64,000 nt of DNA from Xanthostigma xanthostigma (taxonomy: Eukaryota; Arthropoda; Insecta; Raphidioptera; Raphidiidae): positions 7,378,001-7,442,000 of the forward strand of contig OY754475.1 in assembly GCA_963575645.1 (NCBI GenBank), written 5' to 3'. Below are positions 33,638 to 44,884 of this stretch, piece by piece. Within the stretch, counting starts at the first letter, position 1, and every line of letters starts with the position of its first letter. The notes beneath the pieces are model-generated. The model did not search any database and was not told the origin of the DNA. It was given only the letters and a program-made list of their open reading frames with translations. Both the position numbers and the translations under genes were made by a program.

Positions 33638-33899
33638 ATGATTAGTTTATCCGTGTAAGTGGAGTTTGCTCGCATAAATGTGTTTCTACTGTACCGTGTA
33701 CTAGGTACGTTGTGTATAAATAGATATGGTATATAGAATCCGGAGTAATATTATAACATACATTGCTGTTATTCTGGTTAAAACGCAAACATGCTGTTGA
33801 TGATTAATGTAACCCTGCAATTCTTCGGGCTCTACTGCTGGTCGGCTATGTAGTATCAGTGACCTCAAGACAAAATCGCTTATAACAAAGTCCCTCCGC

Positions 33900-34277
33900 C
33901 GCGTCTGTCTGTCTGTTTAAACGCGATAAACTCAAAAGCTACCGAACGGATTTTCATACGGTTTTTACTAATAGAAAACGCGATAAACGAGGAAGGTTTC
34001 TGTCTGTTTGAACGCGAGAAACTCAAAAGCTACCGAACGGATTTTCATACGGCTTTCACTAATAGAAAGAGCGATAAACGAGGAAGGTTTCTGTCTGTTT
34101 GAACGCGAGAAACTCAAAAGCTACCGAACGGATTTTCATACGGCTTTCACTAATAGAAAGAGCGATAAACGAGGAAGGTTTCTGTCTGTTTGAACGCGAG
34201 AAACTCAAAAGCTACCGAACGGATTTTCATACGGCTTTCACTAATAGAAAGAGCGATAAACGAGGAAGGTTTCTGTA
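33900..34277 (+). repeat. 91-bp minisatellite, about four units
   Basis: The unit contains AAACTCAAAAGCTACCGAAC, then GATTTTCATACGGC, then GCGATAAACGAGGAAGGTTT. The last three units are almost identical. Because 91 is not a multiple of three, the open frame shifts with every unit. This recalls a short RTE-type 3' UTR fragment seen often in insect genomes, amplified locally. Confidence 0.85.
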
Positions 34278-34463
34278 TATATAATTTGTAAATATTTTGT
34301 ATACAAAATGGCTGAACTATGACGGTGTTTTGTCAAAAAAAAAATTGTTTTCGTACGCTTACATGGCTAACGCTGGCCAAATATTTAGAGATACATCAAA
34401 ACAATGTGCTTTGATACTTCTGCTGTGTAGATGAGGAGGTTAGTATATTTCCAGAACAGTTTT

Positions 34464-34494
34464 GCACCCGGGTGAAACCGGAACGGGCAGCTTG
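34464..34494 (-). mobile_element. RTE head fragment, reverse
   Basis: GCACCCGGGTGAAACCGG matches the inverse of the CCGGTTTCACCCGGGTGC head of the RTE-type copies at 14193 and 44893. Confidence 0.55.
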
Positions 34495-34533
34495 TATTAC
34501 CATAAAAATATATAACATCGGTTGAAAAATCAA

Positions 34534-34859
34534 TAGAAGCTAAAGCTCGCTGGTTTTGCTGCTAGGTGTCAAGCGTGCTGCTGTGGTACTGCGTTTCGTG
34601 ATGGCTTTTATGTGTTCGCTTCACACGATGCTTTAAAAATTGGCTTTGTAGATGGGTTTAGTGCGCGCGCAGTGACAGTTTGAACGTACGCAAATGTGAA
34701 CGTTTATTGTCTCTGAACAGAACAGATACTACGATGCCGTGCTTGCTTGTGAGAGGTTGCGCACGTGACGAGATACTGTGTCCTGATTGGTCCTTGCTCG
34801 AGTGAGGTCATTTCTGTCCTCGCAGCCAGCGCAAAACTAGCCTCGTGTGTAGCAACCTT
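34534..34859 (-). mobile_element. MITE family A, divergent subfamily
   Basis: The right end reads CCTCGTGTGTAGCAACCTT. The interior keeps CGCGCGCAGTGACAGTTTGAA, CCTGATTGGTCC and CACGTGACGAG (E-box) but differs at many positions from the typical family. It shares TTTCGTGATGGCTTTTATGT with 49861, defining a second subfamily. Confidence 0.65.
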
Positions 34860-35039
34860 GACAGACTCCGGTATGCAGGTTTGGCCTGGGACTTAAAAAA
34901 TTACCGGAAAAATTGTCAAACACCTCTAGGAGACCGTGTAAGTAGGGAGAATAAAATCCGGATCGGCGGCCCACCGGGAGAAGTCCCGGTAGTTTTTGAG
35001 GAAGAACGCCGCTCGCTGCCGGTATGTGATTTTAGGGTT

Positions 35040-35640
35040 ATCTGCATAGAGATATTATACTAGAGTACGCAAGTGAGCGGTGAAAGTGCCTGCAATTCAG
35101 AGAGAGAACAGTTCCTTATCTCTGTGGTAACTAATGAGTATCTGGGTGACCGAGCTTTGCTCGGAAAGTTAAATAAAATACTGATATTCAAATACGTATT
35201 TATTTTAAGTCTCACTTGAATAGTAATTAAAGATTATCTGTCATAATATTTTGAAAACAATTGTTTCATCGTTTGTATAAAACTCCAAAACCTACTCACA
35301 ATATTTAAGTATTTTCATACGTCAAAAAATTGATTTTTATAATGATAAAATTTGTAAGAAAACGATTTTTTCGAGAGATGAGACCTAGCTAAAACGATTT
35401 TTTGCCCCCCAAAATTCCTTTTCAGTAAATTTCATCCAAATCGTTAGGGCCGTTTTCGAGAAAATATTTAGGGACATAGGACATAGATAGTCTAATAATA
35501 TAGGGATACCTACAAAACAATTCTGATTTAAGTAAACTGGTTTTCTGGACCTGCTGCAGCGTTCACGCTCTCAACTGAGGACACTTTCACTTATGGCAAG
35601 CATACGAACTAGCGAACTCATAGTTACTTATATCTCTATG
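35040..35640. mobile_element. Foldback family F copy split by an insertion
   Basis: The left half (35055-35137, GAGTACGCAAGTGAGCGGTG through GTGGTAACTAATGA) and the right half (35513-35600, AAAACAATTCTGATTT through GACACTTTCAC) join to one F unit when the insert at 35138-35512 is removed. ATAGAGATAT at the left and TATCTCTAT at the right are also mirrored outside. Confidence 0.75.
35138..35512 (-). mobile_element. RTE-like insert (family G) nested in family F
   Basis: It starts with the GC-rich head CTGGGTGACCGAGC and contains the inverse of the block at 2495-2735 in copy G1. Its position inside a foldback F unit gives a relative age, since it arrived after the F element. Confidence 0.65.
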
Positions 35641-35951
35641 GTTATTTGACATAAGCCGTTTTGCGTTATGACCGAAGTCCGCATATATAAATAAATTGCA
35701 CCGCAACTTTACATATGTATAATATAGGTACTATATATATTGTTTTCTCTACATTATCATAAAATTCAATTTATATGTATTTCATGTACTCCTAGAATTT
35801 CTATTGTGAGTATAGTATTGTGCAATAGAGTTTAATTTATGTTCTAAATTTACACAGATACAGTAGCGTGAAATTGATCCGTAACATCAAGGCATGCAAA
35901 AACGTGCCGTTATAGCTCTGAATATGCATGGTTTCTTCGGATTAAATGTTA
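35641..35951. other. Unassigned stretch
   Basis: No gene or shared repeat recognised. Confidence 0.4.
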
Positions 35952-36031
35952 CTAGTGTGACCTGTGCGAATTATTCGCACTAAATAAGTATAATAATTAT
36001 AACTTTACAAAATTATTTTTTAAATATGATA
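35952..36031 (-). mobile_element. Helitron-like family D, 3' end fragment
   Basis: Keeps the minus-strand 3' hairpin GTGCGAATAATTCGCAC, then AGGTCACA and CTAG next to T, and about 60 more bases, then stops. 5' truncated. Confidence 0.55.
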
Positions 36032-36260
36032 TGAAATTATCCTGCGCATTTTCGAATTGATACTTCTCTATCTTATATGATTTCTCCATGCAAATTTTGA
36101 ACCCCCGTTACACCCTTTTAAGGATTGAATTTTCAAAAATCTGTTCTTAGCGGATGCCTACGTCATAATAACTATCTGTGTGCCAAATTTCAGCCCAATC
36201 CGTCCAGTGGTTTGAGTCTCACATTTAAAATGCTCTAAAAAACATATTTTCAACGATTAA
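36032..36260 (+). mobile_element. Retroposon 3' UTR-like fragment
   Basis: Contains GCGGATGCCTACGTCATAAT and CCAATCCGTCCAGTGGTTTG, strings reminiscent of insect LINE 3' ends. No coding remnant. The family assignment is from memory of the style of such tails. Confidence 0.35.
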
Positions 36261-36446
36261 AATTACTTGAAAGCGCCTTTGTTAAAATTATATTTCTCCG
36301 CTACTGTATTGATTGAAAATTCACGTTTTAATCAGATTAATTATAGAGAATTGTTTGGTTCAGTCAGTGACGTGCCGTGTTTATTCACACAAGGTGGACA
36401 AAATTGAGGTTCGTCAGACAACTTTTATTTATTTTTATCTAAAATA

Positions 36447-36684
36447 GTGACCCGGTCCGGCTTCGCCCGAATTTGTAAATTGTCACCGTTTTTTCGTTGA
36501 CTTGTTTCAAAATTCGTCTCCACGAAAAGCGCTTTTATTTTAACGCGATAAATATATGTCCATCCTGAAGGCTTATTCTAAATAATGGTGAAATTTTTTT
36601 TTAAATAGGTGCAGCGGTTCCGGAGATTACCCTTTACATACACACAAACTCTCAAAGTTTACACTCTCTCTTTATAATATAGAT
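36447..36684 (+). mobile_element. RTE 3' tail, family H copy 4
   Basis: It begins AGTGACCCGGTCCGGCTTC, continues with GCCCGAATTTGTAAATTG and CTCCACGAAAAGCGC, and ends TTTATAATATAGAT. A hAT MITE is inserted exactly at its end. Confidence 0.7.
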
Positions 36685-36988
36685 CAGGGGCGGGCAAATC
36701 TTTTGATCGTCGGGCCACATTGCTGATGAAAATATGACCGTGGGCCAAAAATTTGGAGACCAAAAAAGTCCTTTCATTTCCGCAAGAAAAATTTTGAAGA
36801 GCAAAAAGGAAAGGTTCTTTCAAAGAAAAAGTCTTTTTTCCTCTGTTGCGGCCCTTGCTATTTACTATTTTTCAAATTTTTTTTTTATGCGCCGAATTAT
36901 ATAGCCAAACTATTTTCGCTCTTATATTTATAAAATGCTTCGCGGGCCGGACAAAAGTCTACTGCGGGCCGCCATTTGTCCAGGCCTG
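36685..36988. mobile_element. hAT MITE, 304 bp
   Basis: It starts CAGGGGCGGGCAAAT and ends ATTTGTCCAGGCCTG, inverted repeats of about 14 bp with mismatches. The flanks ATATAGAT (36677-36684) and GTATAGAT (36989-36996) match at 7 of 8 positions. GGGCCACA and GGGCCG motifs lie inside. Typical hAT non-autonomous element, inserted into the tail of an RTE copy. Confidence 0.75.
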
Positions 36989-36996
36989 GTATAGAT

Positions 36997-37711
36997 TTAT
37001 AACATTTTCATTGGTTGTTATTTCATAATTGGATATAGCCCAGTCGAATTAACACACTACCGACGTATGCTACAAATAACGTTGGTATAAATAGTAAGAT
37101 TTAATGGTACACTTTGCTTGAATTGAACTGTATTTTCCCTACATTTCCAATTAATGTTGTAGAAAGCGTATATATATGTTCACATTTCAATTACTTAACT
37201 TTAAATTCAATTTATAGTTTGAAGTTTTTAATTGGTATACATTTTGATAACTTGAAAAGACAAGATGTTATCTCTAAGCTTACAGTTTTCATTACTGATT
37301 AATTGTGTAGTCGTATAGATAGATATATTTATTGATTACAGTGATAGTCCGTGAATCCATGACTGCGGTCAACACTTGATTCGATATCTCGACCTGCCCA
37401 CATAGTACCTATTTCTTTGTTTTGTTTGGCATGCCTACATCTCAGATAAGCTCAAGCACAATGAAATGTTTATAGGTATATTTACTCTGACTTAAATTCA
37501 CGCGTTAGAACAGTATGTCCATTGAAATGACCGCCAGAACCGAAGGGGTTAATTTAATCCCAATTTTCACGAACATTCCAGCGACTCTTTTTACACGCTT
37601 CAAGTTTGTATGTATGTATGCATGTTTGTTTGTAACCTTCGTTTGGACTACAGCAAGTGGTTTATTACCTACTATAGTATAATATGCCAGCAGTGCCACC
37701 ACTGTAACTAC
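36997..37711. other. Unassigned stretch
   Basis: Frames of 60-65 codons exist but show no domains. Nothing else recognised. Confidence 0.4.
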
Positions 37712-37800
37712 AGTTGTTAGCCGTGCGGTCTAAATCACGGGTCTTCGCTGACGTCAACTCTCGGAATCACGGGTCGTGGGTTCTAATCCCGTCCACGCCG
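37712..37800 (+). tRNA. tRNA-like sequence with a long variable arm
   Basis: TAGCCGTGCGGTC resembles an A-box, TGGGTTCTAATCCC resembles a T-arm, and the distance between them leaves room for a long variable arm, as in serine or leucine tRNAs. The 3' CCACGCCG should pair with a 5' GGCGTGG, which is not there, so the acceptor stem is broken. A-rich sequence follows. This looks like a SINE head or a decayed tRNA gene. Confidence 0.45.
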
Positions 37801-38254
37801 AAAAAAAAATTGTTTTTTTTTTTCGGCAAATTTTTGACAATAAATCGAACTAAAAAGTGGAAAATAAATATAGTTTAAAAAAAAAAAAATATTGTCTGAA
37901 GACACAAGTAATTCAAGAATTACAAGGCGCGAAATTTTACAAAATATACCCCGGCGTTATGTTTGAAAATTGTTGTATATTTTTAACGACACTTTGAGCT
38001 TAATAATATAATTTAATTAACTTAATCTACGAAAAAAATAACAGTTGAAAATATTGAAACACAGAAAGAAAAAAAAACATTTTAATAATTTATTAATAAT
38101 TTAGGTTCATAAATATAAATTCTATGATCGTTTATTAGTCACAACCAACTTTTTTATAATTATTACTCTAAATTATTAAAATAATTATATTTCCTTTTTG
38201 GTACATTTCAATAGAAACACATTTTTCTCATAACTATCTTGTAAAAATATACAC
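37801..38254. other. Unassigned AT-rich stretch
   Basis: 37838-37880 shares ATCGAACTAAAAAGTGGAAA with the palindrome at 39377. Nothing else recognised. Confidence 0.4.
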
Positions 38255-38710
38255 ACTAATAAACCGTTATGATATAAGAAACAACATTAAATGGTAGGTA
38301 AATCTTTTCTCCGCATGCACTGATTTTCTCCAAAAATTGTTTTTACAAAACTTGCAAAATAGAATAATAAACCGTTTTGATAAGTAGCTATACCATCATT
38401 ACATAAAAAAACTACGTTATAACATATATATTTGATGCGCATGCGCCGATTTTTCCCGAAATAAAATAAAAAATTTCTTGTAAAACAGATAGAATAATAA
38501 GCCGCTATGAAAAGTATACCATTGTTATATAAAAAACGTTATAGCACATAATATCTCTTGCGCATGCGCCGATTTTCCCCAAAAAAATTACAAAACTTTC
38601 ATGAAAAAATAGATAAAATATTAAGCCGTTTTAAAAACTATATTATTATTATAAAAAAACAACATTATAAAAGATATACTCTTTTACGCATGCGCCGATG
38701 ATCCCAAAAA
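38255..38710. repeat. ~125-bp tandem repeat, four units
   Basis: The landmark GCGCATGCGCCGAT or its variant CGCATGCACTGAT recurs at about 38312, 38438, 38562 and 38687, followed each time by an A-rich block and then TAAACCGTTT or TAAGCCG-type strings. Diverged units. Similar strings (ATCGGCACAAGCGCAG, reverse sense) occur near 42668. Confidence 0.7.
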
Positions 38711-38724
38711 ACAATAGGCCACTT

Positions 38725-39165
38725 CATATTTGCATATCAAACATCCTCCCAAAATTTGGTTTCAATCCGCTCATCCGTGGTGTCGGAATGGTAATAAATG
38801 TCAAAAATGACGTTTGCATCTGTCAAATAATTAGTTATTCAAATTGTTAACTCAGAAGGCGTTGCATTTCACAAATATTTGAAATGCCATCCGTTTTTGA
38901 ACAAATGCAATCTTTCTATTTTAAGACAGAACAAACGTAATCTTTATATTACCATATTAAACCGTGCAACAGAGAGAGATAACCGAAAGATGTTTGCCAT
39001 CGGTTATATCAAATTGAATTTATTTCTAAATAAATTTGTATAAAAAAACTGTTTTGGCAAATTCTGTTGTACGAAATTTATGTAAAATTTTCTCCTCCTT
39101 CGTTTAAGACAGGTTTCGAACCGATCTGATTTAAATTGAGTGAGTTATAAGCGAAAAACTACGTT
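38725..39165 (-). repeat. Repeat family G, reverse copy
   Basis: It is the inverse of about 44210-44630. Shared blocks are CCAAAATTTGGTTTCAATCC, then AACGTCA..., then GAAGGCGTTGCATTTCAC, then AACTGTTTTGGCAAATTCTG. Both versions are non-coding and diverged. Confidence 0.65.
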
Positions 39166-39376
39166 TTTTCTTTATTGCTCCCCTCTGGGGTCAAAATTCA
39201 AAAATCGGGCGACGTTAGGATTTAAGTTACCCGGAGACGAATCGAACAAAAAAAAGTTTTTTAAAATCGGTTAAGGCGTTTGGGCTGTACGCTGGATACA
39301 AAAAGCGTGACTCACAGATTCACAGACAAAGCGAGTACATATAAGGCGCTTTAGCTTACGCTAATCGCGCCTAAAA

Positions 39377-39770
39377 AAAACAAAAAACACGCTTTATATC
39401 AAACTAAAAAGTGAAAAATAAATATAGTTTAAAAAAAACTAAAAAACACGCTTTATATCGAACTAAAATGTAAAAAATATTTTTTAAAATAAGCTTAAAA
39501 CAAATAATGAATAAAAAATACTAGTATTATTGTGAAAGAAGCGTGGGGCGCTTTGTTCCACATTTTCGTACATCGAGCGCCCCACGCTTTTATCACAATA
39601 CTACTTGTATTTTTTAGTCATTATTGTTTTAAGCTTATTTAAAAAAAATATTTTTTACTTTTTAGTTCGATATAAAGCGTGTTTTTTAGTTTTTTTTAAA
39701 CTATATTTATTTTTCACTTTTTAGTTTGATATAAAGCGTGTTTTTTAGTTTTTTTTAAACTATATTTATT
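39377..39770. repeat. Palindrome with internal tandem repeats
   Basis: The centre reads AAGCGTGGGGCGCT at the left and AGCGCCCCACGCTT at the right, 22 bases apart. The arms include twofold tandem copies of ACACGCTTTATAT plus AAACTAAAAAGTG-type sequence. Long AT-rich arms continue to both sides, about 175 bases each, with some mismatches. Confidence 0.75.
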
Positions 39771-39772
39771 AT

Positions 39773-39942
39773 TCAATAAATAAAATTATCGACCAATTTT
39801 TCAGACAATATATTAACAAACAATATAAAAAAATTAATACATTATTAATTTTTTTTATATTGTTTGTTAATATATTGTCTGAAAAATTGGTCGATAATTT
39901 TATTTATTGAAGAGTTCTAATCAGACGTTAATCAAAGATTTG
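39773..39942. mobile_element. Repeat E, copy 4 (nearly all inverted repeat)
   Basis: Only the two outer inverted blocks remain (AAATTATCGACCAATTTTTC and its inverse GAAAAATTGGTCGATAATTT), brought close together and forming an interrupted palindrome. The hammerhead-like core was lost. It ends at CAGACGTTAATCAAAGATTTG. Confidence 0.65.
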
Positions 39943-40527
39943 TATATTTATTATTGTATCACTTTAGTTCCTTAGAACTGTTTCTGATAAACAGTCTGTA
40001 TATTCTGGTCGATTGTTTTGTTGAACACGCGCAGGGTCAACATTCCTCGGTTAGAAATCTCATCAAACTGATTGTGTTTATTTTTCAACTGATTTTTTCC
40101 GTGTTTACTGCAAACACAATTTTCAAATATGCACACCAAAATAGAATTTTTTATTACGCTGAATGGATTTTATATATTCTAATATCATAAGCGTTTTATA
40201 CGTTCAGCGCTTCGTAAAATACGTTAGTTAGGTTTATGGTGCGCTTTTAACGAAGCGAATTAACCGATTTACGATTTTAATTAAATATTTTCATTACTAT
40301 AATAACGTAACTTTTTTACATTGTTATTTTATCGCGCGAAATATGTCGTAAAAAAGATATATTTTTTGTGACGTAACAGGAGGGATATATCGGCTAGTTT
40401 TACCCGTACAGGATGTCCGAGCACAGCCAAACATTTTTCTTAGTTGTTGATGATTAATTGTTATTAACGTTAAAATAGTAGATTATATAATATATAGTTG
40501 CATAATGAGGTTTATTACGCACAAGTA
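39943..40527. other. Unassigned stretch
   Basis: The 78-codon frame 39954-40190 has AT-rich hydrophobic content and no recognised domain. Confidence 0.4.
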
Positions 40528-40970
40528 TGGGCTATGTGCAAGGAGGCGGAGTTACAAATTTTTCGATGCGAGCGTTTGTGGTGAGCACTAGGGGAAACTT
40601 CAAACTCAAATTTTCCGTATGTCAGTGAGCAATGTTTATTAAAAGTGATAATAGTTATAATTTTTACGAAGTTTTTTAATTACAAAGAAAACATAGGAAA
40701 ACTATAAGCGATCTGGAAATGCTTGTTGTGTTCCTGCTCTGATGGCGATTTAAGTAAAAAATAAAGACCATTGGCGCCCTAATTTGACGTTCTGCTGTCA
40801 GTGTAAACAAATTAACATCAGTTTTTCTTATTACATTTTTTTTTTGACACACCATGGCCAACTAAAGATTTTGACTTATCAGTTATCACCATAGAAACAT
40901 AAAAAGGGAGTTCAATAATTCTCTATTACCCACTAGCGGCGCTAGTAGGCTTCGTGCACACAACCTACTG
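40528..40970 (+). repeat. Repeat family Q, copy 1
   Basis: It shares with 46117-46680 the blocks GGGCTATGTGCAAGGAGGCG, CGATGCGAGCGTTTGTGGTG, GATCTGGAAATGCTTGTTGT and ACTAGCGGCGCTAGTAGGC. The region homologous to the short frame at 46285 has lost its start codon and carries changes, so it is dead. Confidence 0.7.
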
Positions 40971-42311
40971 ACATGTGAAAACGAACGATACTGTGATTTT
41001 ACCTGGAGGCGGAGTCCATTACAAAAAATTCAATATGGCTGCCCTATTTTTCATTTAAAATGTGTATTTCCGAGGAAGAAAATTGTCGTTGGTGTGATAG
41101 TCCTACATATTGAAGCGAAATAAATCTAGAGTACCGTTAACATCGAAATCTTTGATGGAAGCTGTAGTGATATGGTTAATTTTGTTGCTTTCTGCATCAA
41201 ACGTCAAATTTGAAAGAGAAACCGCATGAAATCAACGGCTGTCACTATTCGTTTTAATAATTTCATATCAACATTAACACATGATCTACTAACATAATTA
41301 GGTACTGCACAACACACATCGTACTTCTTCTTCGATTTTTCAATGGCGTGTGTCAATATAAACGCGCTTCGCATAAGATAGTTCACAGAAATGCTGAGTA
41401 GATGGCGCATGGCCGAAGTAAAATCTCAATTGCGAATTCAGTCACACGAGCTATTATTATATATAGCAATAAATACAGGAAAATATGTCAAATTATACCA
41501 AAGTATAAGATTTTTTATTGTTGTCTCTACAAGATTAATATATTTAAAGAAATGCCTTTTTTTTTTAAATCAATTCAGTGGTATTGATTTCACTTCAAAA
41601 ACGTTTCAGAAAAATATTTAAATTTTAAATTCTATATTATGAGAATGTAAGACCTTTGATAAAATGTGTGAGATGATATTTTTTCTTCATCTTTTTAAGT
41701 GACAACGGATCATTATTCATATTTCTTTTGTTTGATGAGAATAAAAAATGTGCTCTACACTCTTGAGAAAGAAGATAGATAGTGTAAACAGTCGAGTGAA
41801 AGCTTCCTTTCTGTCTCTCTCTGATCAAAATAACATTTTTTTTTTTGGTTATACAAAGGACTATATCATAACACATCGTAACCGAATATAAAGTCTGGAA
41901 TGTTCCCTTTGTACTTAACGCTGCAGGAACGATGTGCCCAAAATGAAATGCAATATAGTATCCGGGTGCATTTCTCCAGGCTCAGTACCAATTTATTTTT
42001 TCAATTTGTTATTATTTTTAATAGTATAAAAATTGAGCGGAAAAGACAGCCCGCGGAAAGCATCTGGCAGTAATGAATGTTGTTTTTTTTATAATTTGTG
42101 TAATGAAAACCAGCAGTGTTACTTTACGATTTTTAGGTACCTTTAGTATAGGTACCCGTTATCTGTAAAAAAGTTCCACTTTCAAACTAGCCAGTTCGCA
42201 CATGTTTTTGACTAAATATTACATTTTTATCGACAAAATCTTAGCAGAACTAAAATAACGCAGGACTGGCGGCTCTGGGATCTTGGACTAAATAAGTTCC
42301 ACCAATGGGGA
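40971..42311. other. Unassigned stretch
   Basis: Several frames of 60-79 codons overlap on both strands but show no domains. Ordinary AT-rich sequence. Confidence 0.4.
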
Positions 42312-42380
42312 ACGGTATAAATTAAGATTGTGAAAAATAACCCTAATAATTTAGAGTGATGATGATCCTGTTTAAATGTT

Positions 42381-42491
42381 GTAAGATTAAAGGATGAATC
42401 CTGGTGGCATAGGATCGATGAACTAAGCAAACCTTCAGTATTTGCTTAGTTCATCGATCCTATGCCACCAGGATTCATCCTTTAATCTTAC
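42381..42491. repeat. Perfect hairpin, 51-base arms
   Basis: 42381-42431 and 42441-42491 are exact inverse complements, separated by CCTTCAGTA. ACGGTATAAATTAAG (A or G) TTG occurs at 42312 and again at 42490, a direct repeat next to the hairpin. No other copy of the hairpin occurs in the window. It resembles a snap-back replication or repair scar more than a known transposon. Confidence 0.92.
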
Positions 42492-43304
42492 GGTATAAAT
42501 TAAGGTTGAAATTAACTTTTCAAAATTTTACAAACATTTTTCGTTTTAAGATCCCCCGATTCCAGAAAAAAAATACCATTTTCGGCTGTCTGTTAACGAA
42601 TGAACGCATTGAAACGAAATTTTGATATGCAAATATTAAGAACCCTGTTGTTTTGGGGCTGAAAATCGGCACAAGCGCAGAAGAAATATATACTATAACG
42701 TGGTTTTTTTGTTATTAAAATAAGTTTTTATAAAATATAATTTCGTTTAATAGTTGTACGCAACCCTCGGCGGGCGACGGGTTTAGTTTCTAAAACTTAA
42801 ACCGTCGTGCATCTAAAAAAGTTTTTTGACTGCAAAATTAGACGCTGTTTTTGAAGTGTTTTAACGTTGCGTTTACGAAATAATTTTGACGGTTATTTAA
42901 AAAGAAAAAGCGCCGCGAGGTTCTCTCAAAGACTTATAATATAATAAATTATCTTTATAGAATATTATATAAAATTTCATTTCTCCAAGTAGACAAACGG
43001 ACAGCCAAGACGCTACACAAAGGCTCTGGGGTATCGTTTTACAAAACTTTTGTGTAACTAAAAACTTCGCTTATTTTATATTTTATCGTAGTATACCCTT
43101 ACAGTGTACTCTTTTTGAATGCCGTTAGCTCTGTCTTTCTCATTCGCGTTCTACCCTTCGAATACTTTATCTCTATCTTTGTCTGTTCTATACTAACTTT
43201 ACTATAGTAAAGTCGTACGTATAAAAGTAGTCTGTTCATTCTTAGGCCTAATGCACTCACAATAGGTGCGATGGGCTAAGCTGTTATTTTTTATAACTAA
43301 CTAA
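42492..43304. other. Unassigned stretch
   Basis: The 42640-43040 part resembles a retroposon 3' UTR (AACGAATGAACGCATTG...). Nothing firmly assigned. Confidence 0.35.
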
Positions 43305-43763
43305 AGACCGCTGCACACGAGGCTAGAAACGTTGCTAGATTTGTCTACTAGTTTTCTAGCGCTGGTTTTCTTGATTGCTTGTTAAGTGCTCGCTTCACAC
43401 GAGACTATTTTTCAAGCTTGATTTGTGGATAGATCTGGTGCGCGCGCAGTGGACAGTTCGAATATAAACACAGAGCGAAACGTGTCTGTTGTCTGACTCA
43501 GAACAGAATGCGACACCGTGTTGGTTTGTGGGTGTTTGTTCAAGTGCCCACGTGAAAAGATACTGCTTCCTGATTGGTTCTTGCTCATACCTAGCAGCAG
43601 ATATAGCAGAGAAAATAGCCATTGTTCTAATTTTAAAACTTATCTTGTGAGCTAGCAGGCCAGCCCGTAGTGACGTCCTTTCTAGCTTCGTACCCAGTTT
43701 ACCGGCTAGCAGAACTCCTAGGAGCGTTTCTAGCAGCATTTCTAGCCTCGTGTACAGCGGCCT
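43305..43763 (-). mobile_element. MITE family A, full copy with TAA duplication
   Basis: TAA sits at 43302-43304 and again at 43764-43766. The ends AGACCGCTGCACACGAGG and CCTCGTGTACAGCGGCCT are the family ends. It has CGCGCGCAGTGGACAGTTC, CTGATTGGTTC and a slightly damaged CRE (GTGACGTCC). Confidence 0.85.
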
Positions 43764-44044
43764 TAACTTTCGGATTTGTATATTAAGCAAACATGTAGGT
43801 AGATATACCTACTTACAGAAGGTATTGTGAAATCAAGCTTATATAATTGTGAATAGACTATAATATCATCTCCTGTATGTATTATTTTCCTGAAATGCAT
43901 GCTACAGTTTCCCCAACAAAATCCAAGGCCTATTTTCTGTAGCGAAAACGTTTGAAACTTTGAAACAACAATAGCTTTTTGACTTTGATAAATTAAACAG
44001 CAAGAGAACTCGTATGTTCCAAATACACTAAATATTTTTTTTGA

Positions 44045-44710
44045 CGTGATAACGTTTTATAAGTTGATGAATCACCAATCTTATAAATTGATAAAACACC
44101 GGCTGCATGCACGAAAAAGTGTAACGTTCCTAAATCCTAACGTTCGTAACGCGTAACGCGTAACGTTCCGCCTGACCCTGTGCGTTCTTTTTGCTAAATT
44201 TTCGCTCAATTTAAATCAGATCGGTTTGAAACCAGTCTTAAACGAAAGAGGAGAACATTTTACATAGATTTCGTATAACAGAATTTGCCTAAACAGTTTT
44301 TTTATACAAATTTATATAGAAAAATAGCTGTATAAATGCAATGTTGTCTAATGCATGGCGCGACGCGGTCAGTCGTCTTTGTTTGCCGTACATGGAAATT
44401 AGAAAATAACGTATGTCTTGTCTTAACATGAAAACGGCTGCATTTCTAATGTTTAATTCAATTTTTTGACATTAGTATTTTGTGAAATGCAACGCCTTCT
44501 AAGTTAAGTATTGGAATAACTAATTATTATTAGAACATAATACTTTGACAGTTGCAAACGTCACTTTTGACATTTCTTATCATTCCGACACCAAGGATAA
44601 GCGGATTGAAACCAAATTTTGGGAGGTTTAGGTTATGTATTACGGAATACGTTATCACGTAAAACTATCGTCCGTAAACCGACTTTACAGACAACCAATT
44701 TTTTTATGAG
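44045..44710 (+). repeat. Repeat family G, long copy
   Basis: It links the blocks seen separately at 2386 and 38725 and ends with TTACGGAATACGTTATCACG near 44640, then CGACTTTACAGACAACC. This copy suggests the full length of the family is at least 660 bases. AACGCGTAACGCGTAACG near 44150 is a small tandem. Confidence 0.65.
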
Positions 44711-44884
44711 AAAATTTTATCAAAACTTGGGTACGTGATATAATGCGATCAATGTATGGATTTCTGTAAGACAATCAAAATGATTTCTATGTGTTTTATC
44801 AATCTGTGCTGGTTTTTGAAACACAGTGCCGGATTAAGGAAGATTTCAATGATCCCAGTGCAGTTGAGTTTTTGAAGGATTTTT

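Noticed and set aside
33900-34277. A repeat-containing protein
   Set aside because: The 91-base period shifts the reading frame in each unit, which a real protein repeat would not do.
43395-43790. A 131-codon minus-strand frame
   Set aside because: It lies inside a MITE of family A and similar frames appear in other copies of the element; no domain is visible.
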